This document shows, piece after piece, positions 51,359-60,269 of a stretch of 64,000 nucleotides of DNA. Within the stretch, counting starts at the first letter, position 1. Each line of letters starts with the position of its first letter. Location of the stretch: the NCBI RefSeq assembly GCF_003986935.1, contig NZ_RJZE01000005.1, positions 186,001 to 250,000 of the forward strand, given 5' to 3'. Origin of the DNA: Paraburkholderia kururiensis JCM 10599 = LMG 19447. Its GTDB lineage: Bacteria > Pseudomonadota > Gammaproteobacteria > Burkholderiales > Burkholderiaceae. The notes beneath the pieces were generated by a model. It saw only the letters and a list, made by a program, of their open reading frames with translations, was not told where the DNA came from and ran no database searches. Position numbers and translations under genes: made by a program.

Positions 51359-52389
51359 TGCGCCTGAATGGAGCCCTGCTTCTCATGACCGTTCAACCGT
51401 TCGCCACGCGCGAAGACATGGTCGCCAGCGCAGCTTCGACGGAAACGTCGACGCTGCTCGCGAAGCTTTCCGCCACGGATGCCGCCGTGCGTCGTGTCGC
51501 GCTCATCGAACTCGCGGACCTTGAAGACCCCCACCTCGTCGCGCCGGTTCGCAACGCTTTGCGCCATGACGCCGACGCGGCCGTGCGCGCTGAGGCCGCC
51601 CGCATCCTCGCTGCCTGGGAAGACGAAACAACGGTGGATGCACTGTGCAGCGCACTGCTCGATACGTCGGACGAAGTGCGAGAAACGGCGGCGCAAAGCC
51701 TTGCCGCGTTAAAGCAGGCAGCGTCGGCAACGACACTGTGTCGCTGGGCTGCGCGTCCTGAGCCTCACGTGCTGGCTGCGGTGCTACGCGCGTTGCGGGA
51801 ATTGCGGGCGGCGGAATCGTTCACGCCCGCCCTCGACGCACTCGGCCATGCCGACGCGAACGTTCGTCTGGAAGCAGTCGGTGTGCTCGGCTGGCTGCGC
51901 GACGCACGCGCCCTCGCGCCGCTCGCAAGGCTCGTCACGCACGACGATCACGCCGACGTACGCCGGGCCGCTGCCGGCGCCCTGGGCTTCACCGCAGCAG
52001 ACGACTTCGTCGCCACCCACGCCCTGCTCGCCGCACTACGCGACGAGGCGTGGCAGGTGCGCGAAGAAGCGGCCACGACGCTCGGCAAGCTGCGTCCCGC
52101 GATCGCGCGCGAACCTCTGATTGCCGCGCTCGACGACCCGTTCTGGCAGGTCCGTGTTCGCGCCGTACGCGCGCTAGGACGCCTTGATGATATCGACGCG
52201 GCGCCCAACGTCGCGAGTCTGCTCGCCCATGCCATCAGCAATCTGCGCAAGGAGGCCGCGCTCGCACTCGGCGAACTCTGCGACCCACGCACCGTACCTG
52301 CGTTGCAGGCCGCACGCGACGATCGCGACCCCGACGTGCGCAAGGCCGTGAGGATCGCGTTAATCCAGTTGGAAAGCGCGGCGCGATGA
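51358..52389 (+). CDS. HEAT-repeat (PBS-lyase-type) protein
   Basis: 343 residues if translation restarts at the TGATG overlap; ATG at 51385 (MTVQPFATREDM) is the alternative. Nine or so about-31-residue helical repeats fill the chain, recognisable by D-x-x-V-R-x-x-A patterns (DAAVRRVALIEL, DAAVRAEAARIL, DEVRETAAQSL, NVRLEAVGVLG, DVRRAAAGALG, WQVREEAATTLG, WQVRVRAVRALG, NLRKEAALALGEL, DVRKAVRIAL). This is a superhelical scaffold for protein contacts. In this operon it may assemble or stabilise the flavoprotein-ferredoxin complex. It is overlapped by the DUF971 gene. Confidence 0.85.
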   Translation: MRLNGALLLMTVQPFATREDMVASAASTETSTLLAKLSATDAAVRRVALIELADLEDPHLVAPVRNALRHDADAAVRAEAARILAAWEDETTVDALCSALLDTSDEVRETAAQSLAALKQAASATTLCRWAARPEPHVLAAVLRALRELRAAESFTPALDALGHADANVRLEAVGVLGWLRDARALAPLARLVTHDDHADVRRAAAGALGFTAADDFVATHALLAALRDEAWQVREEAATTLGKLRPAIAREPLIAALDDPFWQVRVRAVRALGRLDDIDAAPNVASLLAHAISNLRKEAALALGELCDPRTVPALQAARDDRDPDVRKAVRIALIQLESAAR

Positions 52390-52670
52390 ATCCGCCCGAA
52401 GAGGTCACGCTGAACAGCGCAGCAGGCATCCTGACCCTGCGCTGGAGCGCTACGCGAACACTCTCCCTTCGCTGTGCGGTGTTACGCGCCGCTTGCCCGT
52501 GCGCGGCGTGCCGCCAGGTGCGACTCAGCGGCCGGACAGTGGACGTGCCGCAGGACGTGACACTGCTCGACGTGCAACCTGTGGGCCGCTACGGTCTTCA
52601 ACTCGCCTTCGCCGACGACCACCGCCGGGGCATCTATCCGTGGTCCTATCTCGAAGGCCTCGGCGCCTGA
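52386..52670 (+). CDS. DUF971 (gamma-butyrobetaine hydroxylase N-terminal-like) protein
   Basis: 94 residues in an ATGA overlap with the HEAT gene. The family pattern is LTLRWSATRTLSLRCAVLRAACPCAACRQV followed by IYPWSYLEGL; the CPCAAC group is a zinc- or metal-binding knuckle. DUF971 domains also occur fused to Mrp/ApbC iron-sulfur carriers, so a role in iron-sulfur assembly for the ferredoxin is a reasonable inference. It is the last gene of the operon; the next gene is convergent, 16 bases away. Confidence 0.85.
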   Translation: MNPPEEVTLNSAAGILTLRWSATRTLSLRCAVLRAACPCAACRQVRLSGRTVDVPQDVTLLDVQPVGRYGLQLAFADDHRRGIYPWSYLEGLGA

Positions 52671-52686
52671 ACACAACGCCAGCGCC

Positions 52687-52905
52687 TCATTCGGTGTGTT
52701 CGTCGCACCACTGGATGGCCCACTTTTGTGCCGCCGCCACTGCGTCCGTGTCGAAATGATAGTCGCCCAGGTCGCCCGAATACTTCACTTCGACGGGCGC
52801 GTTGCCCTGCCCGGTGCGTCGGAAAATCTTCGCGCGCGCGTAGAAGTGGCCACCTTCGTCGAGCGGCGATGCGTCGATATGAAACTGCTTGTAGTCGAAT
52901 TTCAT
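52687..52905 (-). CDS. Small cytoplasmic protein of unknown function
   Basis: 72 residues with an AGGAGG ribosome-binding site 6 bases before the ATG. The sequence is acidic and beta-rich (FDYKQFHIDASPLDEGGHFYARAKIFRRTGQG), ending in a helix AAAQKWAIQWCDEHTE. It lies 53 bases downstream of the sensor kinase gene on the same strand and may be its co-transcribed tail. No family assigned. Confidence 0.65.
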   Translation of the reverse strand: MKFDYKQFHIDASPLDEGGHFYARAKIFRRTGQGNAPVEVKYSGDLGDYHFDTDAVAAAQKWAIQWCDEHTE

Positions 52906-52958
52906 CACAGCCTCCTGGCATCTTCGCGATGCGCGAAACGCTGCACGCGCGTCGGTAG

Positions 52959-54353
52959 TTAACGCGTTTGTACCCGAAGCGGCATTCTCACCAGCGCCTC
53001 CAGTCCGCCGCCATCGCGCGGCCGGAACTGCAACGAACCGCCATGCAGGCGCGCAATCCGTTCCACGATTGCAAGGCCCAGGCCCGTGCCGCCCGACAGC
53101 GTGCGTGCATTGCTGCCACGGCTGAACGGTGCCTTCAACTGTTCGAGTTCGTCCGCAGCGAGGCCCTTGCCCCGATCGCCCACGGCCACACAGGCCATAC
53201 CGGCCTCCGTCCATGTTCGTACAGCAAGACCGGTACGTCCATACGCCACTGCGTTCTGCATGAGGTTCATCAGCATTCGCATCGTGCCGACAGGGCGAAA
53301 CGCGAACACAGGCACCTCGCCCAGCGAAAGTTCGAAGTCGTGGCCGAGGCCCGCGAAATCCGCGGCCAGTTGACTGACGAGCGCGTTGAGGTCGCCCGGC
53401 TGTGCGATCTCTCGCTCGCCGCTGCCGGCATAGTCCATGAACTGCTGGAGGATGGTGTCGATCTGGTCGAGGTAGCGCTGCGCGGCGGCGGAGAGCGAAT
53501 CGTCGGCCACTTCGCGGCTTCCGTCGGCAGATGGGCTCATTGCCAGCGCAAGACGCAGCTTCGTGAGCGGCGTACGAATGTCGTGCGACACGCCGGCCAG
53601 CATCAGCGCGCGCGTTGCTTCTGCCTGGCGTAGCGCCTCCATCATCTGGTTGAACGCCCCGCTCACCTGGGCGATTTCGGTGGGGCCGTCCGTCGGCAAC
53701 GGCGCGGGCGACTCGCCCGCGCTCAACTGCTGTGCCGCCTGCGCGAGTTCGCGCAAGGGCCGGTTGATATGCCGCTGGATCGCATAGCCCGTCAGCGCCG
53801 CAGCCAGCGCCAGCACGATGGAGAGCGCGAGCGCCGTGGTCACGCCGCTCACTTCCGCCTCTTCGTTCAGGGGCAACGTGATCCAGTACGGCGCGCCGGC
53901 CACGTGTACGCGAATCCACAGCTTCTGTGTGCTGCCGATCTGCCAGATGACGGGCATATCGGCGGGCAGGTGACGCCTCAGTGCATCGAGGAACACCTTG
54001 CGCTGCATCATGCGGTAGAAGTGGACGGGATCGCGACGCGGCTCGTCGTCGATCGTGGACGGCAGCGCTTCCACAGCGCCCAGCCGCGCGGCCGCCGCAC
54101 GGCCTTCGTCGGCCCGCAACGGCGCGAGCGTGCGGTCGATACGCTGCACGTAGTCGGCAAACGCGATCGCCGCGCGTTCCACACGCGGACGCTGCACGTA
54201 ATGCAGCAGCACCGTGAGCGAGCAAATCTGGGTGAATGCCACGAGTGCGACCAGCAACACGATGTTGCGCGCAAGGAGCGAACGCGGCGACAGCGAATGC
54301 GGCACGTTGCGCGCCGGTGTCTGATGCATCGCGGACGGCACGTGGCTCGTCAT
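52959..54353 (-). CDS. EnvZ-type membrane sensor histidine kinase
   Basis: 464 residues from ATG at 54353, overlapping the response-regulator stop by four bases. It has two membrane helices (about 28-50 and 172-192) enclosing a periplasmic domain of about 120 residues, then HAMP (IQRHINRPLRELAQAAQQLSAG), the H-box VSHDIRTPLTKL with His257, an N-box NLMQNAVAYG, and GTGLGLAIVERIA. It autophosphorylates and acts on the paired OmpR-like protein. The signal is unknown; membrane or osmotic stress is usual for the family. Confidence 0.92.
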   Translation of the reverse strand: MTSHVPSAMHQTPARNVPHSLSPRSLLARNIVLLVALVAFTQICSLTVLLHYVQRPRVERAAIAFADYVQRIDRTLAPLRADEGRAAAARLGAVEALPSTIDDEPRRDPVHFYRMMQRKVFLDALRRHLPADMPVIWQIGSTQKLWIRVHVAGAPYWITLPLNEEAEVSGVTTALALSIVLALAAALTGYAIQRHINRPLRELAQAAQQLSAGESPAPLPTDGPTEIAQVSGAFNQMMEALRQAEATRALMLAGVSHDIRTPLTKLRLALAMSPSADGSREVADDSLSAAAQRYLDQIDTILQQFMDYAGSGEREIAQPGDLNALVSQLAADFAGLGHDFELSLGEVPVFAFRPVGTMRMLMNLMQNAVAYGRTGLAVRTWTEAGMACVAVGDRGKGLAADELEQLKAPFSRGSNARTLSGGTGLGLAIVERIARLHGGSLQFRPRDGGGLEALVRMPLRVQTR

Positions 54354-55063
54354 GATTCGATGTCGGCCACCAGCATGTAGCCGACGCCCCACACCGTTCG
54401 AATGAAACGCGGCTTCGACGGATCACTCTCCACGATCTGGCGCAGCCGCAGAATCTGGACGTCGATGCTGCGGTCCAGCGCCTCGTGATCGCGGCCGCGC
54501 GCGCGGGCCAGCAGATTCTCGCGGCTCACGGGCCGGTTCGGCGAAGCGCCCAGCGCCTGCAACAACAGCATCTGCGCCGAATGCACCTCCACCGGTTCCC
54601 CTCCTCGCGTGAGCGTCTGCCGGCCGACGTCGAAGCGAAACTCGCCGAAGCGCAGCGCCTGCGCGGCCACGACGGCGTCGCCGGCCGCCATCTTCCGCCC
54701 GCGCAGCAATGCGCGAATGCGAGCCACGAGTTCGCCGGGCAGGAAAGGTTTTGCAAGGTAATCGTCGGCGCCTGTCTCGAGGCCGACCACTCTGTCCACC
54801 GGGTCGCCCTTCGCCGTGAGCATGAGGATGGGCAGCGTGTACCCTTCGGCGCGCAAGCGGCGGCATACCGAGAGGCCGTCTTCCGGCTCCATCATGAGAT
54901 CGAGCACGAGCAGGTCGAACGGCTCGCGCTGCAGATAGCGGTCCAGGCGCCGGCTGTCCGCCACCACCCGCACGTGAAAGCCGTGCTGTGCGAGGAAGCG
55001 TTGCAGCATGTTGCGCAACTCCGCCTCGTCGTCGAGCACGATGATCTTCTCCGCCCGCTCCAT
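54350..55063 (-). CDS. OmpR-family response regulator
   Basis: 237 residues from ATG at 55063. The receiver domain has Asp11/Asp12, the phospho-acceptor Asp55 (VLDLMM), Thr83 and Lys105 (AKPF). The C-terminal winged helix includes VHSAQMLLLQALGASPNRPVSRENLLARARGR and VDVQILRLRQIVE-like sequence ending GVGYMLVADIES. Gene order is regulator then kinase, with a translational overlap. It probably controls its neighbours, which include the EF-hand gene upstream on the same strand, 131 bases away. Confidence 0.92.
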   Translation of the reverse strand: MERAEKIIVLDDEAELRNMLQRFLAQHGFHVRVVADSRRLDRYLQREPFDLLVLDLMMEPEDGLSVCRRLRAEGYTLPILMLTAKGDPVDRVVGLETGADDYLAKPFLPGELVARIRALLRGRKMAAGDAVVAAQALRFGEFRFDVGRQTLTRGGEPVEVHSAQMLLLQALGASPNRPVSRENLLARARGRDHEALDRSIDVQILRLRQIVESDPSKPRFIRTVWGVGYMLVADIES

Positions 55064-55194
55064 GCCGCGTCTCCGGGTCTGTGCCTCGTCGCGATTGTGC
55101 ATCAACTTCGACACGATGCGGGTCTGTTCCGCGTGTTCCCGGGTTTGCGCTCCAGTAGCGCAGCGAGCCGAATACGCTTGAGGGGTGGCGCCGC

Positions 55195-55485
55195 TCAACG
55201 TGACGCCATACGTTGCTTCATGAAGTCTTCGATCTGCGCCAGCGTCACGAAGCCCATTTTTTGCGTATCGATCTCGTCGAAATGCTGCGCGACCCTGGGC
55301 ATGCCGGCGGCTGCCTGCTCGCGCGTGAGCTTGCCGTCGTGGGTGGTGTTCGCACTGGCAAAGCGGGTCTGGAGTTGCTGGAGCATGCGCTCCATACGCA
55401 TGCCACCTGCGGGCGGCGTGGCTGTCTGTGCCATCGCGGCCGTGGAAAGGATGCAAATGACGAGCGTGACGAGTACGCGTTTCAT
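55195..55485 (-). CDS. Secreted EF-hand-like small protein (paralogue of 21823-22236)
   Basis: 96 residues with a GGAGG site before the ATG and a signal peptide MKRVLVTLVICILSTAAMAQ. Two degenerate EF-hand loops are visible: NTTHDGKLTREQ and DTQKMGFVTLAQ, the second following HFDEI as in the paralogue. It is probably a periplasmic calcium-binding or signal protein. It lies directly upstream of the OmpR/EnvZ pair in the same direction and so may be a ligand-sensing accessory or target. Confidence 0.75.
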   Translation of the reverse strand: MKRVLVTLVICILSTAAMAQTATPPAGGMRMERMLQQLQTRFASANTTHDGKLTREQAAAGMPRVAQHFDEIDTQKMGFVTLAQIEDFMKQRMASR

Positions 55486-55644
55486 GAATTCCTCCGTGTC
55501 GTTCTGCCCTCCGGCACGGCGCCGGCAACGTGCGGCATCTCGTGCAGTGGGCAGTGGCAGGCGAATCTTAGAGGCGTACGCAGACGAAGGCGACTACAGA
55601 ATCATGTCGCGGTATGTCACTGCTGCCGGGTGCGTCGGCATCGC

Positions 55645-57075
55645 TCAGACCGGATGGGCCCTCGCGAAATTCTTGTACGCGGCGTAGCCCTGCTTCTTCG
55701 TCACACCGTCCGCATTGACCAGACCGAAGGTGCCCTCGGCCGCCACGTCGAACAGCTCATAGAAACAGATGCCGGCGATGTTGTAGGCGGAGCGGTCCGT
55801 GAAGTACTGGTTGAAAACCTGCGTAATGTAGGCCGCGCCCTGATCGGTGTCGCCGGTGTTGAAGCCCACTTCGGTGATCCACACCGGCACGCCGTACTGC
55901 TGCAGGTTCTGCAGGATGTTGAGCGGCGTCGCAGTACCGTCGTAGGCGGTAATGATATTGCCGCTCGTCTCGTACCAGTGCCAGCCCGTGTAGTCCCACG
56001 TGAGCCGCGGGTGGCCGCTCGTGCCGTCGGGCTGGGTGCCGTTCCACAGCATGTTGTTGAAGCCGATGAGCGTCGTGACGCCGCCGCCGCGGATGATCTT
56101 CGCGCCCGGCTGTACGGACTTGATACCGTCCGCTGCGCCGCGCAGCAGGCCGCGCACGAGCTGAAAACGTGTGTTGTCGAACGAGGACGGCGTTTCGCCC
56201 ACGCCGATACAGCAGTAGTCGTCAATCTCGTTGCCGATCTCATAGATCGAGCAATACGCCTGCAATGCGGTAGCGGTATTCACGCCGCACTGGAACGCCC
56301 AATCGTAGTTGTCCTGTTCGGTCGTGGTGAACATGGCTTGATGGAACGCGAGGCACGGCAGAATCGTCACGCTCGTGCCGGCAGCGGCCTGCGCGTAGCG
56401 CGCAAGCGTTTGCGCGTCACTCGTAGCGCCGTAGCAATCGAGCCGGTAAACCGTGGCGCCCAGGTCGGCGAGCATCGCGATCTGTTGCGCGGGTGTCTGC
56501 GTGGCATACGCGCCCGTGGTCTGCAGCGGATGACCGTTGAGCCCGTAGAAAATGGGCGCGCTGCGCGGGTCCGACGCAATGCTCCAGACGCCGTTCAGGT
56601 TCTTGTACCAGACGCCGGCAACGTTGCGCGCGTACACCGTGTGGTTCCAGTACAGCAGCATGTTCGGCGTAATGGGGCACAGCGTGTTGGTGTGCCCGCA
56701 GATCACGCGGCCGTTCGAGATCGTCCAGTTCATGCCGGCCGCGTCGATAAGCTGCGTGGCAGGGGGCAACGTGGTGCCCGACGTGGATTCCGCGAGTTTC
56801 GTGGCGACATTGTTCGAGGCCGTGGACGTGCCCGTCGTGGCGGTCGTCGCGCCGGTCGCCGTGGTGCCCGCGTTCGTCGTCGTGTTCGATCCGCTCGTAT
56901 TCAAGGCGGTGGTCGTCGTGGTGCTGCCTCCACCGCCGCCCCCGCCTCCGCACGCGGCGAGCGTCAGGCTCCCCGCCCCGGCCAGCAGCCCCGCGAGAAA
57001 TTTCCGGCGCGACACGGGCGCGTCAATAGCAAGCCCGCGTGCGTCGCGCGGCGCCAAAACATTTCTGGACGACAT
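55645..57075 (-). CDS. Tat-exported lipoprotein glycoside hydrolase (clan A, GH39-like)
   Basis: 476 residues. A twin-arginine lipoprotein signal (SRRKFLAGLLAGAGSLTLAACGGG) is followed by a polyglycine and Thr/Ser-rich linker (about 38-100). A TIM-barrel follows with the acid/base Glu at about residue 281 in YEIGNEID and the nucleophile at about 401 in VWITEVGFN, the clan-A pair. Fold and motifs resemble GH39-type enzymes that cut exopolysaccharides, but the substrate is unproven. It would be anchored in the periplasm or on the outer surface. The low-complexity linker would hold the domain away from the membrane. Confidence 0.75.
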   Translation of the reverse strand: MSSRNVLAPRDARGLAIDAPVSRRKFLAGLLAGAGSLTLAACGGGGGGGGSTTTTTALNTSGSNTTTNAGTTATGATTATTGTSTASNNVATKLAESTSGTTLPPATQLIDAAGMNWTISNGRVICGHTNTLCPITPNMLLYWNHTVYARNVAGVWYKNLNGVWSIASDPRSAPIFYGLNGHPLQTTGAYATQTPAQQIAMLADLGATVYRLDCYGATSDAQTLARYAQAAAGTSVTILPCLAFHQAMFTTTEQDNYDWAFQCGVNTATALQAYCSIYEIGNEIDDYCCIGVGETPSSFDNTRFQLVRGLLRGAADGIKSVQPGAKIIRGGGVTTLIGFNNMLWNGTQPDGTSGHPRLTWDYTGWHWYETSGNIITAYDGTATPLNILQNLQQYGVPVWITEVGFNTGDTDQGAAYITQVFNQYFTDRSAYNIAGICFYELFDVAAEGTFGLVNADGVTKKQGYAAYKNFARAHPV

Positions 57076-57492
57076 GATACGGATACCTGAATACGTGTAA
57101 TGAACCGGCTAGAAAGCCGCAAGCTTCAGAAAGGAAGAGTTCGGGAAGTGAGGACGCGAGAGCCGCGTGCCGCCCCAATGGGGACCGTTGGGGCCGACGG
57201 TTGCTGGAGGGAGAAATCCGGAGCGAACATTCCGACGCCGGCCTGTATAACGGCGGCGATGGGTGTGACTTTAGGAGGATTTGCCGTTTTTCTTCAGGCG
57301 CGTGCGGGCGCCGGTAAGACGTACCTGGCGCCTGCGGCGGCGGGGCGTTCAGCGCAGGTCGAGCGGCACGAAACGACGCGTATTTTCGTGATGGATCAGT
57401 AAAGCGGCCCGCTTTTTCGCATCGGACGGCAGCCTGGCGATGCCGGTATTAGCACGAGCGCTTCAGAGTGACAGAACAACCTCGTCGGCGCG
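57076..57492. other. 417-base gene-free region between glycosidase genes
   Basis: No credible gene; a 100-codon open frame at 57100-57402 lacks a family signature and a ribosome-binding site. The region contains the leader of the Tat glycosidase on the left and the hairpin at 57483-57506 on the right. No promoter is obvious. Confidence 0.5.
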
Positions 57493-57506
57493 CTATCGCG
57501 CCGACG
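57483..57506. terminator. Hairpin overlapping the end of the GH63-like gene
   Basis: Perfect 10-bp stem CGTCGGCGCG / CGCGCCGACG with a CTAT loop. It includes the stop codon of the minus-strand glycosidase gene and is followed on that strand by a short T/G stretch. It is a probable transcript end. Confidence 0.6.
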
Positions 57507-60219
57507 TGATGGTTTCCTCACGCGCCTGTCCATCCACCGCAGGCAATACGCCGGAGACCTGCACGCGATGCGGCTGCAACAGCAGCGCGACGAGCCCCGT
57601 CCATCCCGTCTGATGCGATGCGCCTACGCCGCGCCCGTTGTCGCCGTGAAAGTACTCGTGAAAAAGCACGAGGTCATGCGAGCGCGGATCGTCCTGCAAT
57701 TGCGGATAAGCGGCCATGACGGGACGCCGCCCTTCCTTGTCGCGCAAAAAAAGCGTCGTCACGCGGCGCGTCAGTTCGTCGGCAATCTCGCGCAGCGAGA
57801 GCATCGTGTCCGATCCCGTGGGGCACGCCACGCGGAAGTCGTCGCCGTAGTAGCGGTAGAACTCGTACAGCGACTCGATCAGCAGATAGTTGACGGGCAT
57901 CCAGATGGGCCCGCGCCAGTTCGAGTTGCCGCCGAACACGCGCGTATCGGATTCGGCGGGCAGGTAGCGCACGCCAAAGCGCGCGCCATCGTGTTCGAAC
58001 ACGTAGGGCGCTTCGCAATGCGCGCGCGACAGTGCACGCACGCCGTGGCGCGAGAGAAATTCCGTCTCATCGAGCGTGCGCCGCAACAGCGCTTTCATGC
58101 GATGCCCGCGCAACAGCGAAAGCAGCGTGGTGTTGCCCTTGCCGGGTTCGGTCCAGCGGGACACGAGGCGCGCCAGATTCGGCCGATGATCGAGAAACCA
58201 GTCGAGCCGTTCGCGCAGCCCCGGCAGCTTGCCGTGCACGCGTTCCTCGAGCACGTGCACGGCAAAAAACGGAATCAGCCCGACGATGGAGCGCACGCGC
58301 ATCGGCATACGCCCGCCGTCGGGAAAGTGCAGCACGTCGTAGAAGAATTCGTCTTCGTCGTCCCACAGGCCGGTGCTGCACCCTTCGCTGCAGCAGATGG
58401 CTTCGGCGATGTACAGGAAGTGCTCGAAGAACTTCACCGAAATGTCCACGTAGGCCTTGTTCGTGACGGCGAGTTCGAGACCGATGCGCATGAGGTCCAG
58501 CGCATACGAGGCCATCCACGCCGTGCCGTCCGCCTGATCGATACGGTCACCCGCAGGCAGCCGCGAGGAGCGGTCGAATATGCCGACGTTGTCGAGGCCC
58601 AGAAAACCGCCCTGAAAAATGTTGCGGCCTTCGGCGTCCTTGCGGTTCACCCACCACGAGAAATTGAGCAGCAGCTTGTGGAAGATGAGTTCGAGAAACT
58701 CGCGGTCGCCCTCGCCTGTGACTTCGCGGTCCAGCTCGTACACGCGCCACGCGGCCCACGCGTGTACCGGCGGATTGGCGTCGCCGAACGCCCATTCGTA
58801 TGCGGGCAGTTGCCCGTTGGGATGCTGGTAGCGCTCTTTCACGAGCAGCAGCAATTGCTTCTTTGCGAGGTCCGGATCGACGAGCGCGAGCGCCGCCGCA
58901 TGAAACGCGAGGTCCCACGACGCGTACCACGGGTACTCCCACTTGTCCGGCATCGATACGATGTCGCCATTGCACATGTGACGCCAGTCCGCGTTGCGGC
59001 CGTGGCGGCGGGCGCGCGGCGGCTTCGGCTGGCCTGGGTCGCCATCGTGCCAGCGCGTCACGTCGAACTGGTAGTACTGCTTGGACCACAGCATGCCCGC
59101 CAGCGCCTGACGCTGTACGAGCCGCGCGTCGGGGTCTTCGACGTCGTGCTGAAGCGCCGCGTAGAACTCGTCGGCCTCGGCAAGCCGCTGCGCGAAAAGC
59201 GCGTCCAGATCGAGTGGATCCGTGCTGGCCGCCGCCTCCGGATGCCAGCGCAAATACAGCACCACACGCCCATGCGGTTCGAGATGCAGGCACACGTGGG
59301 CCGCCGCGCGCGTGCCGCGATCGCGGCGAATGGCGTGCTCGTCGCCATGCACGATGTAGTCGTTAATGCCGTCCTTGAAAGGGCCTTCGCCTTCCATGCC
59401 GAAATGACGGCGCACGTTCGTCTCGTTCTCGCAGAAGATCCATTCGATGGGCTGCGGCGCCGTCGCCGTCACAACGAGCGGTTCGAGCGAGGGGTATTGC
59501 GCAAGCACACCTGCGCCGCCGTCTTCGTAGCGGCTCAGCGTAAGCGTGGCCTTGCTGTGCTTCGTCGACCATGCCCAGCGGTTGCGCGCCCAGAAATGCG
59601 GCAGCACGTGCAGCGAGGCCGAGATGTCCGCGCGATTCTCCACTGTTACGCGCATCGCCATGTCGTCGGGCGTGTGCTTCGCGTATTCGACGTAGACGTC
59701 GAAGTAACGGTCGTCGTCGAACACGCCTGTATCCAGAATCTCGTACTCGGGCTGGTCTGCGCCGCGCCTGCGGTTTTCATCCACGAGGTCCTGGTACGGA
59801 TACGCCGCATGCGGGTACTTGTAGAGCATGCGCATGTACGAATGCGTGGGCGTGCCGTCCAGGTAGAAGTACAGCTCCTTCACGTCCTCGCCGTGATTGC
59901 CCTCTTCGTTGTTGAGACCGAACAGGCGTTCCTTGATGATGGGATCGCGCCCGTTCCAGAGCGCGAGCGAGACGCACCAGTTCAGCGGGTCGTTGCCGAA
60001 TCCCGCAAGGCCGTCTTCGCCCCAGCGGTACATGCGGCTGCGCGCATGATCGTGCGGAAAGTAGTCCCACGCGGTGCCGTTCTCGCTGTAGTCCTCGCGC
60101 ACCGTGCCCCATTGCCGCTCGCTCAGGTACGGCCCCCAACGGCGCCAGCCATCGAGCTCGGGGCCGTGCAGACGCAACCCTTCGGCTGTTTTCAACAGAT
60201 TGGCACGTAACGCTGACAT
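57493..60219 (-). CDS. Large glucosidase of the MGH1/GH63-like family
   Basis: 908 residues from ATG at 60219, which has GGAGGGG 6 bases upstream; an in-frame ATG at 60273 overlaps the preceding stop by four bases and would add 18 residues. It is an (alpha/alpha)6 barrel, recognisable by LWSKQYYQFDVTRWHDGD, MCNGDIVSMPDKWEYPWYASWDLAFHAAAL and RGPIWMPVNYLLIESLYEFYRYYGDDF. GH63 members trim alpha-glucosides; smaller bacterial relatives act on glucosyl- or mannosylglycerate. No signal peptide, so cytoplasmic. It is coupled to the debranching-type enzyme upstream; both probably act on one oligosaccharide or glycogen product. Confidence 0.85.
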   Translation of the reverse strand: MSALRANLLKTAEGLRLHGPELDGWRRWGPYLSERQWGTVREDYSENGTAWDYFPHDHARSRMYRWGEDGLAGFGNDPLNWCVSLALWNGRDPIIKERLFGLNNEEGNHGEDVKELYFYLDGTPTHSYMRMLYKYPHAAYPYQDLVDENRRRGADQPEYEILDTGVFDDDRYFDVYVEYAKHTPDDMAMRVTVENRADISASLHVLPHFWARNRWAWSTKHSKATLTLSRYEDGGAGVLAQYPSLEPLVVTATAPQPIEWIFCENETNVRRHFGMEGEGPFKDGINDYIVHGDEHAIRRDRGTRAAAHVCLHLEPHGRVVLYLRWHPEAAASTDPLDLDALFAQRLAEADEFYAALQHDVEDPDARLVQRQALAGMLWSKQYYQFDVTRWHDGDPGQPKPPRARRHGRNADWRHMCNGDIVSMPDKWEYPWYASWDLAFHAAALALVDPDLAKKQLLLLVKERYQHPNGQLPAYEWAFGDANPPVHAWAAWRVYELDREVTGEGDREFLELIFHKLLLNFSWWVNRKDAEGRNIFQGGFLGLDNVGIFDRSSRLPAGDRIDQADGTAWMASYALDLMRIGLELAVTNKAYVDISVKFFEHFLYIAEAICCSEGCSTGLWDDEDEFFYDVLHFPDGGRMPMRVRSIVGLIPFFAVHVLEERVHGKLPGLRERLDWFLDHRPNLARLVSRWTEPGKGNTTLLSLLRGHRMKALLRRTLDETEFLSRHGVRALSRAHCEAPYVFEHDGARFGVRYLPAESDTRVFGGNSNWRGPIWMPVNYLLIESLYEFYRYYGDDFRVACPTGSDTMLSLREIADELTRRVTTLFLRDKEGRRPVMAAYPQLQDDPRSHDLVLFHEYFHGDNGRGVGASHQTGWTGLVALLLQPHRVQVSGVLPAVDGQAREETITSAR

Positions 60220-60269
60220 AGCCCCTCCGATATGAGCCCATGCGCCGCTGCGCATGCGCCCATCGTTCG

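Noticed and set aside
57100..57402. 100-codon plus-strand open frame between glycosidase genes
   Set aside because: No ribosome-binding site, no recognisable domain, and a random-looking composition rich in Arg and Ala.
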